Origin: Melaminivora jejuensis
Lineage (GTDB): Bacteria > Pseudomonadota > Gammaproteobacteria > Burkholderiales > Burkholderiaceae_C
Length of the DNA: 64,000 nucleotides
Direction of reading: 5' to 3'
Assembly: GCF_017811175.1 (NCBI RefSeq)
Contig: NZ_JACWIJ010000002.1
Span: forward strand, 1,736,001-1,800,000
Below, piece by piece: positions 33,980 through 44,356 of this stretch. Numbering within the stretch: position 1 is the stretch's first letter; every line of letters starts with the position of its first letter. A program made the translations under genes and the position numbers. The notes under the pieces are model-generated. The model had not been told where the DNA came from and made no database searches. It saw only the letters and a list, made by a program, of their open reading frames with translations.

Positions 33980-35421
33980 CCAGCACCACCTTCCCCAACG
34001 GCGTGCGCGCACGCCCCGCCGCCTGCCCACCCGCCGCCCGGCCTGGCGCCAGCTACCAGCTCGACCTGCCTGCGGATGACCGGCTGCCGCTGGCACGCGG
34101 CTGGCTGTGGCTGGGCCTGGCGGCGCTGATCGGCTCGGGCGTGTTCTCCATCCTGCTGGTAGCCGCGCGCACGCCCTGGGTCAACCAGTGGCTGCCGACG
34201 GCAGACTTCTTCCATGTCGCGCTGGTGCTGCATGTCGATCTGTCGGTGCTGGTGTGGTTCGTCGCCCTGGCCGGCGTGCTGTGGAGCCTGCACGGCGAAG
34301 CCCGCGCGCAAGGCCTGGGCCGTTGGGCGCTGGGGATCACCGGGGCGGGCACGCTGGCCATGGCGCTGGCGCCCTTCGTGCAGCCGGGCGCGCCCATCAT
34401 GGCCAACTACATCCCGGTGCTGGACTCGCCGCTGTTCCTGGCCGGGCTGGTGGCCTTTGGCGCCGGCGCCGCCCTGCTGGTGCTGCGCGACCTGTGGACG
34501 GCGCCACGCCTGGGCCTGCAGTGGGCCGGGCGCGGGGCGCTGCACTTCGGCCTGCGCGCCGCCGCCATTGCCACCGCCGTGGCACTGCTGAGCTTCGCCT
34601 GGTCGTGGGCCGTGCTGCCGACCAGCCTGCACGGCAAGGCCTATTACGAAATCCTGTTCTGGGGCGGCGGCCATGCCCTGCAGTTCACCTGGACGCTCCT
34701 GATGCTGGTGGCCTGGCTGTGGCTGGCCAGCAGCTGCGGCGCACCCATCTTGCTGACGCCGCGCGTGGTGCTGGCGCTGCTGGCGCTGGCGCTGGCTGGC
34801 GTCTTCGTCACGCCCTGGGCCTATCTGGCGCACGATGTGGCCTCGGTCGAGCACCGCAACCTGCTGACCTGGGCCATGCGCCTGGGCGGCGGGCCGGCCA
34901 TCTTGCCGGTGGGCCTGGCCGTGGTGCTGGCGATGGCGCTGCAGCGCAACCTGAGCCCGGCCATGCGCCCGCTGCGCGCGGCGCTGCTGGCCTCGGTGCT
35001 GCTGTTTGCCTCGGGCGGCGTGATCGGCATCTTCATCAATGGCAGCAACGTGCGCATCCCAGCGCACTACCACGGCTGCATCGTCGGCGTGACGCTGGCA
35101 CTGATGGGCGCCGTCTATCGCCTGCTGCCGGCGCTGGGCTATCGGGCTGCGCAGGGCCGCATGGCGACCTGGCAGCCCTGGGTCTATGGCCTGGGCCAGC
35201 TGATGCACATCATCGGCCTGGTCTGGTCAGGCGGCTATGGCGTGCAGCGCAAGGTGGCCGGCGCCGAGCAGGTGCTGCGCAGCACCGCCGAGATCGCTGG
35301 TATGGGCCTGATGGGCCTGGGCGGGCTGGTGGCCATCATCGGCGGCCTGCTGTTCGTGGTGGTCACGCTGCGCGCCATGCAGCCGCAGGCCCGGTCGTCG
35401 GCAGCGGGGCGGCAGCCATGA
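33976..35421 (+). CDS. Heme-copper oxidase subunit I-like protein with GGGH motif
   Basis: A 481-residue membrane protein with about 12 helices, starting at the ATGA overlap 33976; a longer frame upstream is antisense noise. A low-spin heme histidine in VLHVDLSVLVWF (near 84), a helix-VI histidine in FWGGGHALQFTW (near 233) and an HxH pair in IPAHYHGCIVG (near 364) show that it belongs to the heme-copper superfamily. The canonical helix-VII HH pair and the HxxxY tyrosine are not obvious (AHDVASVEHRN is the likely region). Similar GGGH proteins are often annotated cbb3-type subunit I. It lacks a subunit II of its own and sits between two cytochrome-b genes. Confidence 0.75.
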   Translation: MTSTTFPNGVRARPAACPPAARPGASYQLDLPADDRLPLARGWLWLGLAALIGSGVFSILLVAARTPWVNQWLPTADFFHVALVLHVDLSVLVWFVALAGVLWSLHGEARAQGLGRWALGITGAGTLAMALAPFVQPGAPIMANYIPVLDSPLFLAGLVAFGAGAALLVLRDLWTAPRLGLQWAGRGALHFGLRAAAIATAVALLSFAWSWAVLPTSLHGKAYYEILFWGGGHALQFTWTLLMLVAWLWLASSCGAPILLTPRVVLALLALALAGVFVTPWAYLAHDVASVEHRNLLTWAMRLGGGPAILPVGLAVVLAMALQRNLSPAMRPLRAALLASVLLFASGGVIGIFINGSNVRIPAHYHGCIVGVTLALMGAVYRLLPALGYRAAQGRMATWQPWVYGLGQLMHIIGLVWSGGYGVQRKVAGAEQVLRSTAEIAGMGLMGLGGLVAIIGGLLFVVVTLRAMQPQARSSAAGRQP

Positions 35422-37355
35422 TAGGCGCGCTGCAAAAGCTCCTGCAGACCCTGTTCCTGCGCGTCGAGGGCCTGTTCAACGCTGCCTTCGGCGACCGCAT
35501 CAACCCGTTCTACCACCTGGGCGCCATCACCTTCTTCCTGTTCTGGATCATCGGGGGGAGCGGGCTGTACCTGTACGTGTTCTTCGAGACCGGCGTGGCC
35601 GAGGCTTACTCATCGGTGGTCGCACTGAGCACGCGCCAATGGTGGCTGGGCGGCATCCTGCGCAGCATCCACCGCTACGCCTCGGACGCCATGGTGCTGA
35701 CCATGGTGCTGCACATGCTGCGCTACTTCGCCTTCAATCTTTATCACGGCTTTCGCTGGTTCTCCTGGATCACCGGCGTGCTGCTGATCTGGATGGTCTA
35801 TGCCTCGGGCATCAACGGCTACATGCTGCCATGGGATCAACTGGCGCAGTACGTCACCGTGGCCAGCTTCGAATGGCTGGACTGGCTGCCCCTGTTCAGC
35901 GGCAGCCTGATGCGCAACTTCCTCTACACCGACCACGTGGGCGCGCGCTTTTTCACGCTGCTGTCCTTCCTGCACCTGGGCCTACCGCTGGTGGTGCTGA
36001 TGGTCATGTGGATCCACGTGCAGCGCGTGCCCAAGGCGCGCACCACGCCGCCGCAGCCCATCGTCATCGGCCTGCTGGCGTCCCTGCTGGTGCTGGCGCT
36101 GGTCGCGCCCGTGTACAGCCAGGGCGGCCCGGTCGATCTGGCGCACGCCATCACCAGCGTCGAGCTGGACTGGTTCTACATGGCCGTGTTCCCGCTGCTC
36201 AGCCAGTGGCCGCTGGGGCGGGTGTGGGCGCTGGTGGTCGGGGCGTCGGTGCTGGTGGCGCTGCTGCCGTGGTGGCCGCCGAAACTGCGGCGCAGCGCTG
36301 CGCCGCAGCATCAGGTGCTGGTGCAGGGCGAGCAGGGCGCGCAAGGTGCGCGCAGCACCATTGCCGTGCGCGCCGACGAGACCATCCTGGACGCCGGCCT
36401 GCGTCACGGCCTGGCCCTGCCCTACGAGTGCCGCAACGGCGCCTGCGGCCTGTGCCTGTGCACGGTCGAGCAAGGCAGCTTCGAGCACCGGCCCTACCAG
36501 AAAAGCGCCCTGTCCGATGCCGACCGGGCCAGCGGCAAGGCGCTGATGTGCTGCGCCGTGCCCAAGGGGGACATGGCCATCGAGGTCGCAGGCTTCACCG
36601 GCGCCGAGGCCCGGCAGCAGCAGATCCACACAGCCACGGTCACGGCGCTGCAGCGCCTGGCGCCCGACGTGATGCGCGTGGTGCTGCAATTGCCCCCGGG
36701 GCAGCGCCTGGCCTACGTGGCCGGCCAGTACATCAACATCCTGCTGGAGGACGGGCAGCGGCGCGCCTTCTCGTTCGCCAACCGGCCCGGGGCCAGCGAC
36801 GACATCGAGCTGCACGTGCGCCTGGTACCGGGCGGTCGCTTCACCACCCATGTGTTCGAGGCCATGCGGGTGGGCGACGTGCTGCGCTTCGAGGGGCCGC
36901 TGGGCCAGTTCACGCTGCGCGACGGCAGCCAGCCCATCCTGTTCGTCGCCGGCGCCACGGGCTTTGCACCCATCAAGAGCATCGTCGAGGACGCCTTCGC
37001 ACGCGGCGTGCAGCGGCCCATGCGGCTGTACTGGGGCGTGCGCCAGCCCGGGGATCTGTACCAGATCGACCTGTGCCGGCAATGGCAGCGCGAGCACGGC
37101 AATTTCGAGGTCATCCCGGTGGTGTCGGACGCCCAGCCCGGCGATGGCTGGACGGGCCGCACCGGCCTGGTACACCAGGCCATGCTGCACGATCACCCCG
37201 ACCTGAGCGGCCACGAGGTCTATCTGTGCGGCTCGGTGCGCATGGTGGAGACGGCGGTGCCGGAATTCGTCGCCCAGGGCCTGGACGAGAACTTCTGCTT
37301 CTCCGACGCCTTCGTCACCACGGCGCACGCCGCGCCGCCAGCCCAATCAGCATGA
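35418..37355 (+). CDS. Cytochrome b - [2Fe-2S] ferredoxin - FAD/NAD(P)H reductase fusion protein
   Basis: A 645-residue three-part protein starting at ATGA 35418. Residues 1-290 form a diheme cytochrome b/b6 N-terminal domain (HRYASDAMVLTMVLH, LPWDQLAQY, HLGLPLVVLMVMWIH). Residues about 300-395 are a plant-type [2Fe-2S] ferredoxin with CRNGACGLC and a later CC. Residues about 400-640 are a ferredoxin-NADP reductase-like domain with RAFSFANRP (FAD), GPLGQFTL, GATGFAPIKS (nucleotide) and VYLCGSVRMVE. The whole can carry electrons between NAD(P)H and the membrane hemes in one chain. It is homologous in its first half to the protein at 31926. Last gene of the operon. Confidence 0.82.
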   Translation: MIGALQKLLQTLFLRVEGLFNAAFGDRINPFYHLGAITFFLFWIIGGSGLYLYVFFETGVAEAYSSVVALSTRQWWLGGILRSIHRYASDAMVLTMVLHMLRYFAFNLYHGFRWFSWITGVLLIWMVYASGINGYMLPWDQLAQYVTVASFEWLDWLPLFSGSLMRNFLYTDHVGARFFTLLSFLHLGLPLVVLMVMWIHVQRVPKARTTPPQPIVIGLLASLLVLALVAPVYSQGGPVDLAHAITSVELDWFYMAVFPLLSQWPLGRVWALVVGASVLVALLPWWPPKLRRSAAPQHQVLVQGEQGAQGARSTIAVRADETILDAGLRHGLALPYECRNGACGLCLCTVEQGSFEHRPYQKSALSDADRASGKALMCCAVPKGDMAIEVAGFTGAEARQQQIHTATVTALQRLAPDVMRVVLQLPPGQRLAYVAGQYINILLEDGQRRAFSFANRPGASDDIELHVRLVPGGRFTTHVFEAMRVGDVLRFEGPLGQFTLRDGSQPILFVAGATGFAPIKSIVEDAFARGVQRPMRLYWGVRQPGDLYQIDLCRQWQREHGNFEVIPVVSDAQPGDGWTGRTGLVHQAMLHDHPDLSGHEVYLCGSVRMVETAVPEFVAQGLDENFCFSDAFVTTAHAAPPAQSA

Positions 37356-37372
37356 TTTCCAATGAAAAACGG

Positions 37373-37406
37373 CTGAAACCCTTACCCAGCAAGCGTTGAC
37401 AGCTAT
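37373..37406 (+). repeat. Dispersed repeat, copy 6
   Basis: CTGAAACCCTTA, five variable bases, CAAGCGTTGACAGCTAT, then TAGAAATATAGC with the GCTAT...ATAGC pair intact. It lies between the convergent respiratory operon and lolA. Confidence 0.85.
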
Positions 37407-37429
37407 TAGAAATATAGCATCCCTGCAGC

Positions 37430-38086
37430 CTACTGCCGCAGCACATCGGCGCCGGCAGGCACCTTGAAGCTGAAGGTGCCGGTCGGCAACTGCGGGTTGA
37501 GCTGCATGTCGGCAAAGCGGATGACCGAGTGCTGGCCGAAGCTATCCTCGATGTCCAGCACCGCCAGCCGTGCGCCGTCCAGGCCGACGCGCACGCTCCT
37601 GAGCTGACTGCCCGAGGCCTTGGGCGTGGCCAGCACCCATTGCAGGCCGCCCTCGTCCGGCGCCGACTCCAGCGTGAAGTCGCCGCGCAGCGCCGCCAAG
37701 TCGGGCGCCGAGGCGACCAGCGCCGCCGGGGTCGAGCCCAGCGCCTGCTCCTGCGCGCGCTGGGTCACCTGGTTCAGATCGGCGTCGTAGAGCCACAGCG
37801 TCCGGCCATCGGCGACGATGGTCTGCTCGAAGGGCTTTTGATAGACGAAGCGAAAGCGCCCGGGGCGCTGGAAGTCGAACTGGCCGCTGCTGGTCTTGCT
37901 GCGCGCGGCCTGGCCGTCACGGGGCGGCGCAGTCACCGTCTGGGTGAAGCTGGCGCTGCCGCTCCTGGCGGTCTTCATGAAGTCTTCCAGGCTTTTCAGG
38001 CCGTCAGCCCAGGCCCACTGGGCGCAGCCAGCTATCAAGAGAGAAGCAAAAATTTTTTTCAAGGGGCGTCCTGTCCAGGGGTTCAT
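37430..38086 (-). CDS. lolA: Outer-membrane lipoprotein carrier protein LolA
   Basis: A 218-residue periplasmic chaperone that ferries lipoproteins from LolCDE to LolB. It has a signal peptide ([18 protein letters not shown]) and the LolA core: [44 protein letters not shown] and [10 protein letters not shown]. The start at 38086 overlaps the ftsK stop by ATGA. In enterobacteria rarA follows directly; here the respiratory operon on the other strand comes first. Confidence 0.95.
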   Translation of the reverse strand: MNPWTGRPLKKIFASLLIAGCAQWAWADGLKSLEDFMKTARSGSASFTQTVTAPPRDGQAARSKTSSGQFDFQRPGRFRFVYQKPFEQTIVADGRTLWLYDADLNQVTQRAQEQALGSTPAALVASAPDLAALRGDFTLESAPDEGGLQWVLATPKASGSQLRSVRVGLDGARLAVLDIEDSFGQHSVIRFADMQLNPQLPTGTFSFKVPAGADVLRQ

Positions 38087-40517
38087 TCGCTGCGGGCCGG
38101 CACCAGCACTTCGCGCTGGCCGTTGGAAGTGAGGGCGCTGACCAGGCCAGCCTTTTCCATGTCCTCCAGCAGCCGCGCCGAGCGGTTGTAGCCGATGCGC
38201 AGCTTGCGCTGGACGTAGGAGATGCTGGCCTTGCGATCCTTGAGCACCACTTCCACCGCCTGGTCGTACATGGGGTCTTTCTCGCCGTCCCCGCCGCCGT
38301 CCAGGCCGCCGAAGCCGCTGCTGGCGCCCTCCTCGTCGAGGCTAGCGCCCTCCAGCACACCATCGATGTAGTCCGGCTCCCCTTGTGTCTTCAGGTATTC
38401 GACCACCCGATGCACTTCCTCGTCGGACACGAAGGCACCGTGTACGCGCAGCGGCAGCCCGGTGCCGCTGGCCATGTACAGCATGTCGCCCATGCCCAGC
38501 AGGGCCTCGGCGCCCATCTGGTCGAGGATGGTGCGGCTGTCGATCTTGCTACCCACGGAGAACGCGATGCGCGTCGGGATGTTGGCCTTGATCAAGCCGG
38601 TGATGACATCCACGCTGGGGCGCTGCGTGGCCAGGATCAGGTGGATGCCGGCAGCGCGCGCCTTCTGCGCCAAGCGGGCGATCAGCTCCTCGATCTTCTT
38701 GCCCACGACCATCATCAGGTCGGCCAGCTCGTCGATGATGACCACGATGTGCGGCAGCCGCTCCAGGGGTTCGGGCGCTTCGGGGTTCAGGCTGAAGGGG
38801 TTGGGCACCAACTCCTCGCGCGCCGCCGCCTCGTCGATCTTCGCGTTGTAGCCGGCCAGGTTGCGCACGCCCAGTTTGCTCATGAGCTTGTAGCGCCGCT
38901 CCATCTCGGCCACGCACCAGTTCAGGCCGTGCGCGGCCTGCTTCATGTCGGTGACCACGGGGGCCAGCAGGTGCGGGATGCCCTCATAGACGCTCATCTC
39001 CAGCATCTTGGGGTCGATCATCAGCAGGCGCACGTCCTTGGGCTCGGCCTTGTACAGCAGGCTCAGGATCATGGCGTTGATGCCCACCGACTTGCCCGAG
39101 CCGGTGGTGCCGGCCACCAGGCAATGCGGCATCCTGGCCAGGTCTGCCACCACGGGCTGGCCGATGATGTCCTTGCCCAGGCCCACGGTGAGCAGGCTTC
39201 TGGCGTCGTGATAGACCGTTGACCCCAGGATTTCCGCCAGGCGGATGGTCTGGCGCCGGGCATTGGGCAGCTCCAGCGCCATGGTGGTCTTGCCGGGAAT
39301 GGTCTCGACCACGCGGATGGACACCAGGCTCAGGCTGCGCGCCAGATCCTTGGCCAAGTTCACGATCTGCGCGCCCTTGACGCCCGTGGCCGGCTCGATC
39401 TCGTAGCGTGTGATGACCGGGCCGGGCATGGCCTCGACCACCTGCACGTCCACGCCGAAATCCTGCAGCTTTTTCTCGATCAGGCGGCTGGTCATCTCCA
39501 GCGTCTCGGGCGTGACGCTTTCCTGCAGCGCCTGCACCGGATCGAGCAGGCTGACCTGGGGCAGGCCCGCCTCGTCACCCAGGCCACCCGAAGCCGGCGG
39601 CCTTGGCTGGGCGCGCGCGGCAGGCGCACCTGTCGCTGCGGCTGCCGGGGCTGGCTCGGCGCGGGTGGACGACTGCAGCGGCTCAGGGCTGAAGGCGGCA
39701 GCGGCGGCTGGCGGCTGGGGGACGGCAGCGGCGGCTGGCGGCGCTTCCGGAGCCGGCGCCGAGCCAGGCCGCAGCGCCTCCACCACCGGCTCATGGCGCG
39801 GCTCCTCGCCCAGCGCAGCCTGGCGCTGGCGCGCCGCGCGCCGGCCAGCAGCAGCGTCGCGCGCGCGCTCGCCCTGCGCCCGGCTGGCCAGCACCACGGC
39901 ATCGATGCGCCGGCCCAGGCGCTCAGCCAGGTGCCCCCAGGAAAAGCCGAAGACCAGCGCCGCACCCAGCAGCGCCAGCATCACGCCGATCAGGCCCGAG
40001 CCGGTGAAGCCTAGCCACTGCACCGCCAGCGGCCCTGTCAGATAGCCCAACATCCCGCCGGCATGGCCGGGCAGCGCTGGCTCGAAACGGTACAGACGGG
40101 ACCACTCCAGCCCGCAGCTGGCGCACAGCAGCAGCGCCAGGCCGAGCCAGAAGGCGCCGCGCTGGCGCCACGACAGCAGGCCTTCGTAGCTGGCGCCGCG
40201 CATCCAGCGCGCCAGTGAGGCCAGCCAGGCGTGCAAGGCCGCCGCCACGCCCCACCAGGCGGAAAAGCCCAGCAGGAAGTAGCTGCCATCGGCCAGCCAG
40301 GCGCCCAGCCGGCCCAGCCAGTTGGCCGTGGCAGCGCCGGTGCCGGTGGTGGACCAGGCCGCATCTTCGGGGAGTAACTGAGCAGCGCCAGCAGCCAGAC
40401 CAGCAGCGCCAGCAGCGCCAGCACCAGGATCAGCTCGTGGCTGAAGCGCGCCACACCACTGCGCAGCGCACTCTGGGGCGGTGGCGCTCCGTTCAGGGTA
40501 TTGAAGGAGTAAGTCAT
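38083..40517 (-). CDS. ftsK: DNA translocase FtsK (frameshift near N-terminus as read)
   Basis: The hexameric DNA pump of the division septum. As read, a 721-residue frame from 40248 holds the later membrane helices, a Pro/Ala-rich linker, the AAA+ motor ([37 protein letters not shown]) and the C-terminal gamma winged helix ([20 protein letters not shown]). The first helix ([31 protein letters not shown]) starts at 40517 in another frame and breaks at a four-base G run (40369-40372). One extra base there gives [19 protein letters not shown] and joins both parts. Since ftsK is normally essential, a sequencing error is the likelier cause. It overlaps lolA. Confidence 0.92.
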
Positions 40518-40550
40518 ACAGAAAAACCAGCGCGCAAGCTTACCCCATGA

Positions 40551-41657
<1,107 letters not shown>

Positions 41658-41756
41658 CGAAAGAGCGGCAGGCGCAGGCAACGCTGCTGCCGGCGCCCTG
41701 TGCCACAATCGCGCCCGCCGCCCGCCCGGGCCTTTTCCATCCACCCGGCGGCGGCG

Positions 41757-42015
41757 CTCTCACCAGGTGCCCGGCCTGCCGCTCTTGCGGCCTGCAGGGT
41801 TCAACGGGAAGCAGGTGCGCGGCGCCTCCTGCAGCAAGAATTTTCTGCAGCAAAGCCGCAATTCCTGCGCTGCCCCCGCAACGGTCAGCGGAAACCAAGC
41901 CTCGCCCGCCGCCATGCCCTCGGCATGGCTGGCCGCCACTGCGCCATGCGGCGCGGGAAGGCGCGAGGCCTGGTGCGCCAAGCGCACCGTCCGCAAGCCC
42001 GGATACCGGCCTGCG
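41757..42015 (+). promoter_or_regulatory. Cobalamin riboswitch 1
   Basis: The elements of the AdoCbl riboswitch occur in order: AGGTGC, AACGGGAAGCAGGTGC, GCTGCCCCCGCAACGGT, GCCACTGCG, GCGCGGGAAGGC and finally GCCCGGATACCGGCC. It controls the TonB receptor-BtuFCD-LLM operon; B12 binding should switch expression off. The remaining 170 bases up to the start codon at 42188 (GC-rich, with a repeated GCGGGCGAGCAG) probably form the expression platform. The 100 bases between trxB and the switch show only a possible CACAATC -10 near 41704. Confidence 0.93.
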
Positions 42016-42187
42016 TGAGCATGTAGCGGCGGCTGCGGGCGAGCAGCGGGCCGGACACACGCTGCCCCCTGGCCGCGCCCTGCCCCGCGCGGCAGCGTCC
42101 GCCCCCTGATTCCTGCCTCGGCGCCTTTCCAACAGTCGAGCGTGGTCTGCGGGCGAGCAGACCCAGCGGATCAGGGAGTTGCGTTCC

Positions 42188-44356
42188 ATGCCATCCATCC
42201 TTCCATCCCGCCGGCCCAGCCTCGTGCGCCCCTGGCGGGCCTGCCTGCTGGCCGGCTGCAGCCTGTGGGGCGCAGCAAACGCGCAGACGGGCAGCGCAGC
42301 AGCAGCGCCCACCCAGGGCGCACTGCCGGCGGTGCAGGTCACCAGCCAGCAGAGCATTTCCACCGCCACGCGCCTGGAGGCCGACCCGCTGCGCCTGCCC
42401 TTTGCCGCCACCGTGGTCGAGCGCGCGCAGATGGACGCCGCCGGCGCCATCACGCTGGAGGACGAGCTGCGCAGCGTGCCTGGCCTGCAGCACGGCACCC
42501 AGGGCAATTACTACACACGCTTCGAGACGCGCGGCCTGCGCGACACGCAGGACGTGCTGGTGCTGATCGACGGCGTGCCGCTGCGCCTGCTGCAGGGCAA
42601 CGCCGACGTGACCCTGGTTGCCCCCGAACTGGTCGATCGCATCGAATTCATCAAAGGCCCGGCCTCGGCGCTGTACGGCAAGAACGCCATCGGCGGCGTC
42701 GTGCAGTTCTTCCTCAAGCCCGAGCAGGCCGGCGGCGAGGCTACGGCTACGCTGGGCCGCTTCGGCCGCACCGACGCTAGCTTGCGCCAGCGCTGGGACT
42801 TCGAGCGCGGCAATCTGTTTGTCGGCCTGGCCAGCAACCACTGGGACGGCTTCCAGCGCGGCGCCGGGCGCACCCAGCAGGCAGCGGTGCTCTCGGGCGA
42901 CTGGGCGCTCACCCCGCAGTGGGTCACCGGCGCGCAGTATTTCGACAGCGACGTGAATGCCTACCGCGGCTCCATCGTGCCGCTGCAAGGTGGCCGGCCC
43001 ATGTTCGGCATCGGCTGGCGCGACAACTACGGCATCGACGGCTCGCGCGTGACCGGACACTACCAGTCGCTGTCGTGGAAGAACAGGATCGAGTGGGGCC
43101 AGGGCCTGAGCCTGCGCCACCTCAGCAGCATCACGCGCTACGACCGGCTGTTCGCCGGCGGCATCACTATCGTGCCGCCGCCGGCCGCCGTCAGCAAAGG
43201 CTATTCCGAGACGCAGACCGACGACAGCGGCGTGTTCCATGACCTGTCGCTGGCCCACCTGTCGGCTGGCAAGCACTGGAGCAACGAGCTGCAGATCGGC
43301 CTGAACCTGGAGCGCGGCTGGCAGGATCAGGCCTCGCCTGCCTTCAGCAACGCGCCCACCTACCGTGGCCCCGACTACGACACGCCGGTGAGCAATATCG
43401 GCAACGACCCGCGCGGCATCCGTGGCCGCGTGACCGGCTCGCGCTTTGACCAGGAAGTGCGCAGCATCTACATGCAGGATCGCCTGGAATGGGGCGATGC
43501 CGGCCTGACGCTGGGCCTGCGGCGCGACCACTTCACGCAGCGCCTGGCACGCTCGGACACGTCCGTGCAGTCCTACCAGAGCGCCAGCCGCAACAGCCCG
43601 CGCATTGCCGCCGACTGGCTGTGGCTGCGCGGCGCAGCCGGCGAGCATGTGCTGTTTGCCAACTGGACTGAGGGCTTTCGCCCGCAGGCCGTGGCGCTGA
43701 ATACGCGCGACGGCATCGTCATGCCCAACATCCTGCGTCCCGAGCGCACGCGCAGCCGGGAGATCGGGCTCAAGGGCCGGGCGCTCGATGCGTCCTGGGC
43801 CTACCAGGTCAGCGTGTTCGAGGCGCGCAAGATCGACGGCCAGCGCTACTACCGCAACGGCCCCGACTCGTTCATCTCGACCAATGCCACCTCGCGCGTA
43901 CACGGCCTGGAGGCGCAGGCGCAGTGGCGGCTCTCGCCGCGCTGGAGCGGCTGGGCCCACTACACCTGGCAGGACGCGCGCCTGAGCGACTTCCAGACCT
44001 ACACCAACGCCGGCGTGCCGTCGGCCAATTACGGCGGCCTGCGTATGCGCATGTCGGCCCACCACATCGCCGGCCTGGGCGTGACCTGGCGCGAGGGCGA
44101 CTGGACGGTGGCTGCCAGCGCCAATTCGGTGGGTTCGCGCTTCCTGCGCGACAACACGGCCAATCCGCAGAAGCTGCCGGCCTATGTGCTGCTCAACGTC
44201 GCCGCCAGCTGGGACGCCACAGCGCGCTGGACGCTGCAGGCGGGGGTGAACAACCTGAGCGACCGCTACTACATCGGCGACGACCTGTCGGCGCAGGACG
44301 CGGGCAACGCCGGCGCCCCGCGCACCTGGTTCGCCCGCGCACGCTACCGCTTCTGA
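42188..44356 (+). CDS. TonB-dependent outer-membrane receptor (B12/cobalamin type)
   Basis: A 722-residue outer-membrane receptor. A leader peptide (SLWGAANAQ) is followed by the plug domain (LEDELRSVPGLQHGTQ, RFETRGLRDTQDVLVLIDG, IEFIKGPASALYGKNAIGG) and a beta barrel ending in an aromatic (RARYRF). A TonB box lies near ALPAVQVTSQ. Position directly behind a cobalamin riboswitch and ahead of BtuF/C/D genes identifies the cargo as a corrinoid, although the sequence resembles the broad FecA/CirA-like receptors more than E. coli BtuB. ATG 42188 was chosen over a TTG three codons earlier. Overlaps the next gene by TGATG. Confidence 0.88.
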   Translation: MPSILPSRRPSLVRPWRACLLAGCSLWGAANAQTGSAAAAPTQGALPAVQVTSQQSISTATRLEADPLRLPFAATVVERAQMDAAGAITLEDELRSVPGLQHGTQGNYYTRFETRGLRDTQDVLVLIDGVPLRLLQGNADVTLVAPELVDRIEFIKGPASALYGKNAIGGVVQFFLKPEQAGGEATATLGRFGRTDASLRQRWDFERGNLFVGLASNHWDGFQRGAGRTQQAAVLSGDWALTPQWVTGAQYFDSDVNAYRGSIVPLQGGRPMFGIGWRDNYGIDGSRVTGHYQSLSWKNRIEWGQGLSLRHLSSITRYDRLFAGGITIVPPPAAVSKGYSETQTDDSGVFHDLSLAHLSAGKHWSNELQIGLNLERGWQDQASPAFSNAPTYRGPDYDTPVSNIGNDPRGIRGRVTGSRFDQEVRSIYMQDRLEWGDAGLTLGLRRDHFTQRLARSDTSVQSYQSASRNSPRIAADWLWLRGAAGEHVLFANWTEGFRPQAVALNTRDGIVMPNILRPERTRSREIGLKGRALDASWAYQVSVFEARKIDGQRYYRNGPDSFISTNATSRVHGLEAQAQWRLSPRWSGWAHYTWQDARLSDFQTYTNAGVPSANYGGLRMRMSAHHIAGLGVTWREGDWTVAASANSVGSRFLRDNTANPQKLPAYVLLNVAASWDATARWTLQAGVNNLSDRYYIGDDLSAQDAGNAGAPRTWFARARYRF

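Noticed and set aside
34107..35417. N-terminal extension of the cytochrome-b/reductase frame
   Set aside because: The extra 437 residues are the other-frame shadow of the heme-copper-like gene; the ATG at 35418 overlaps the preceding stop and begins a normal cytochrome b domain.
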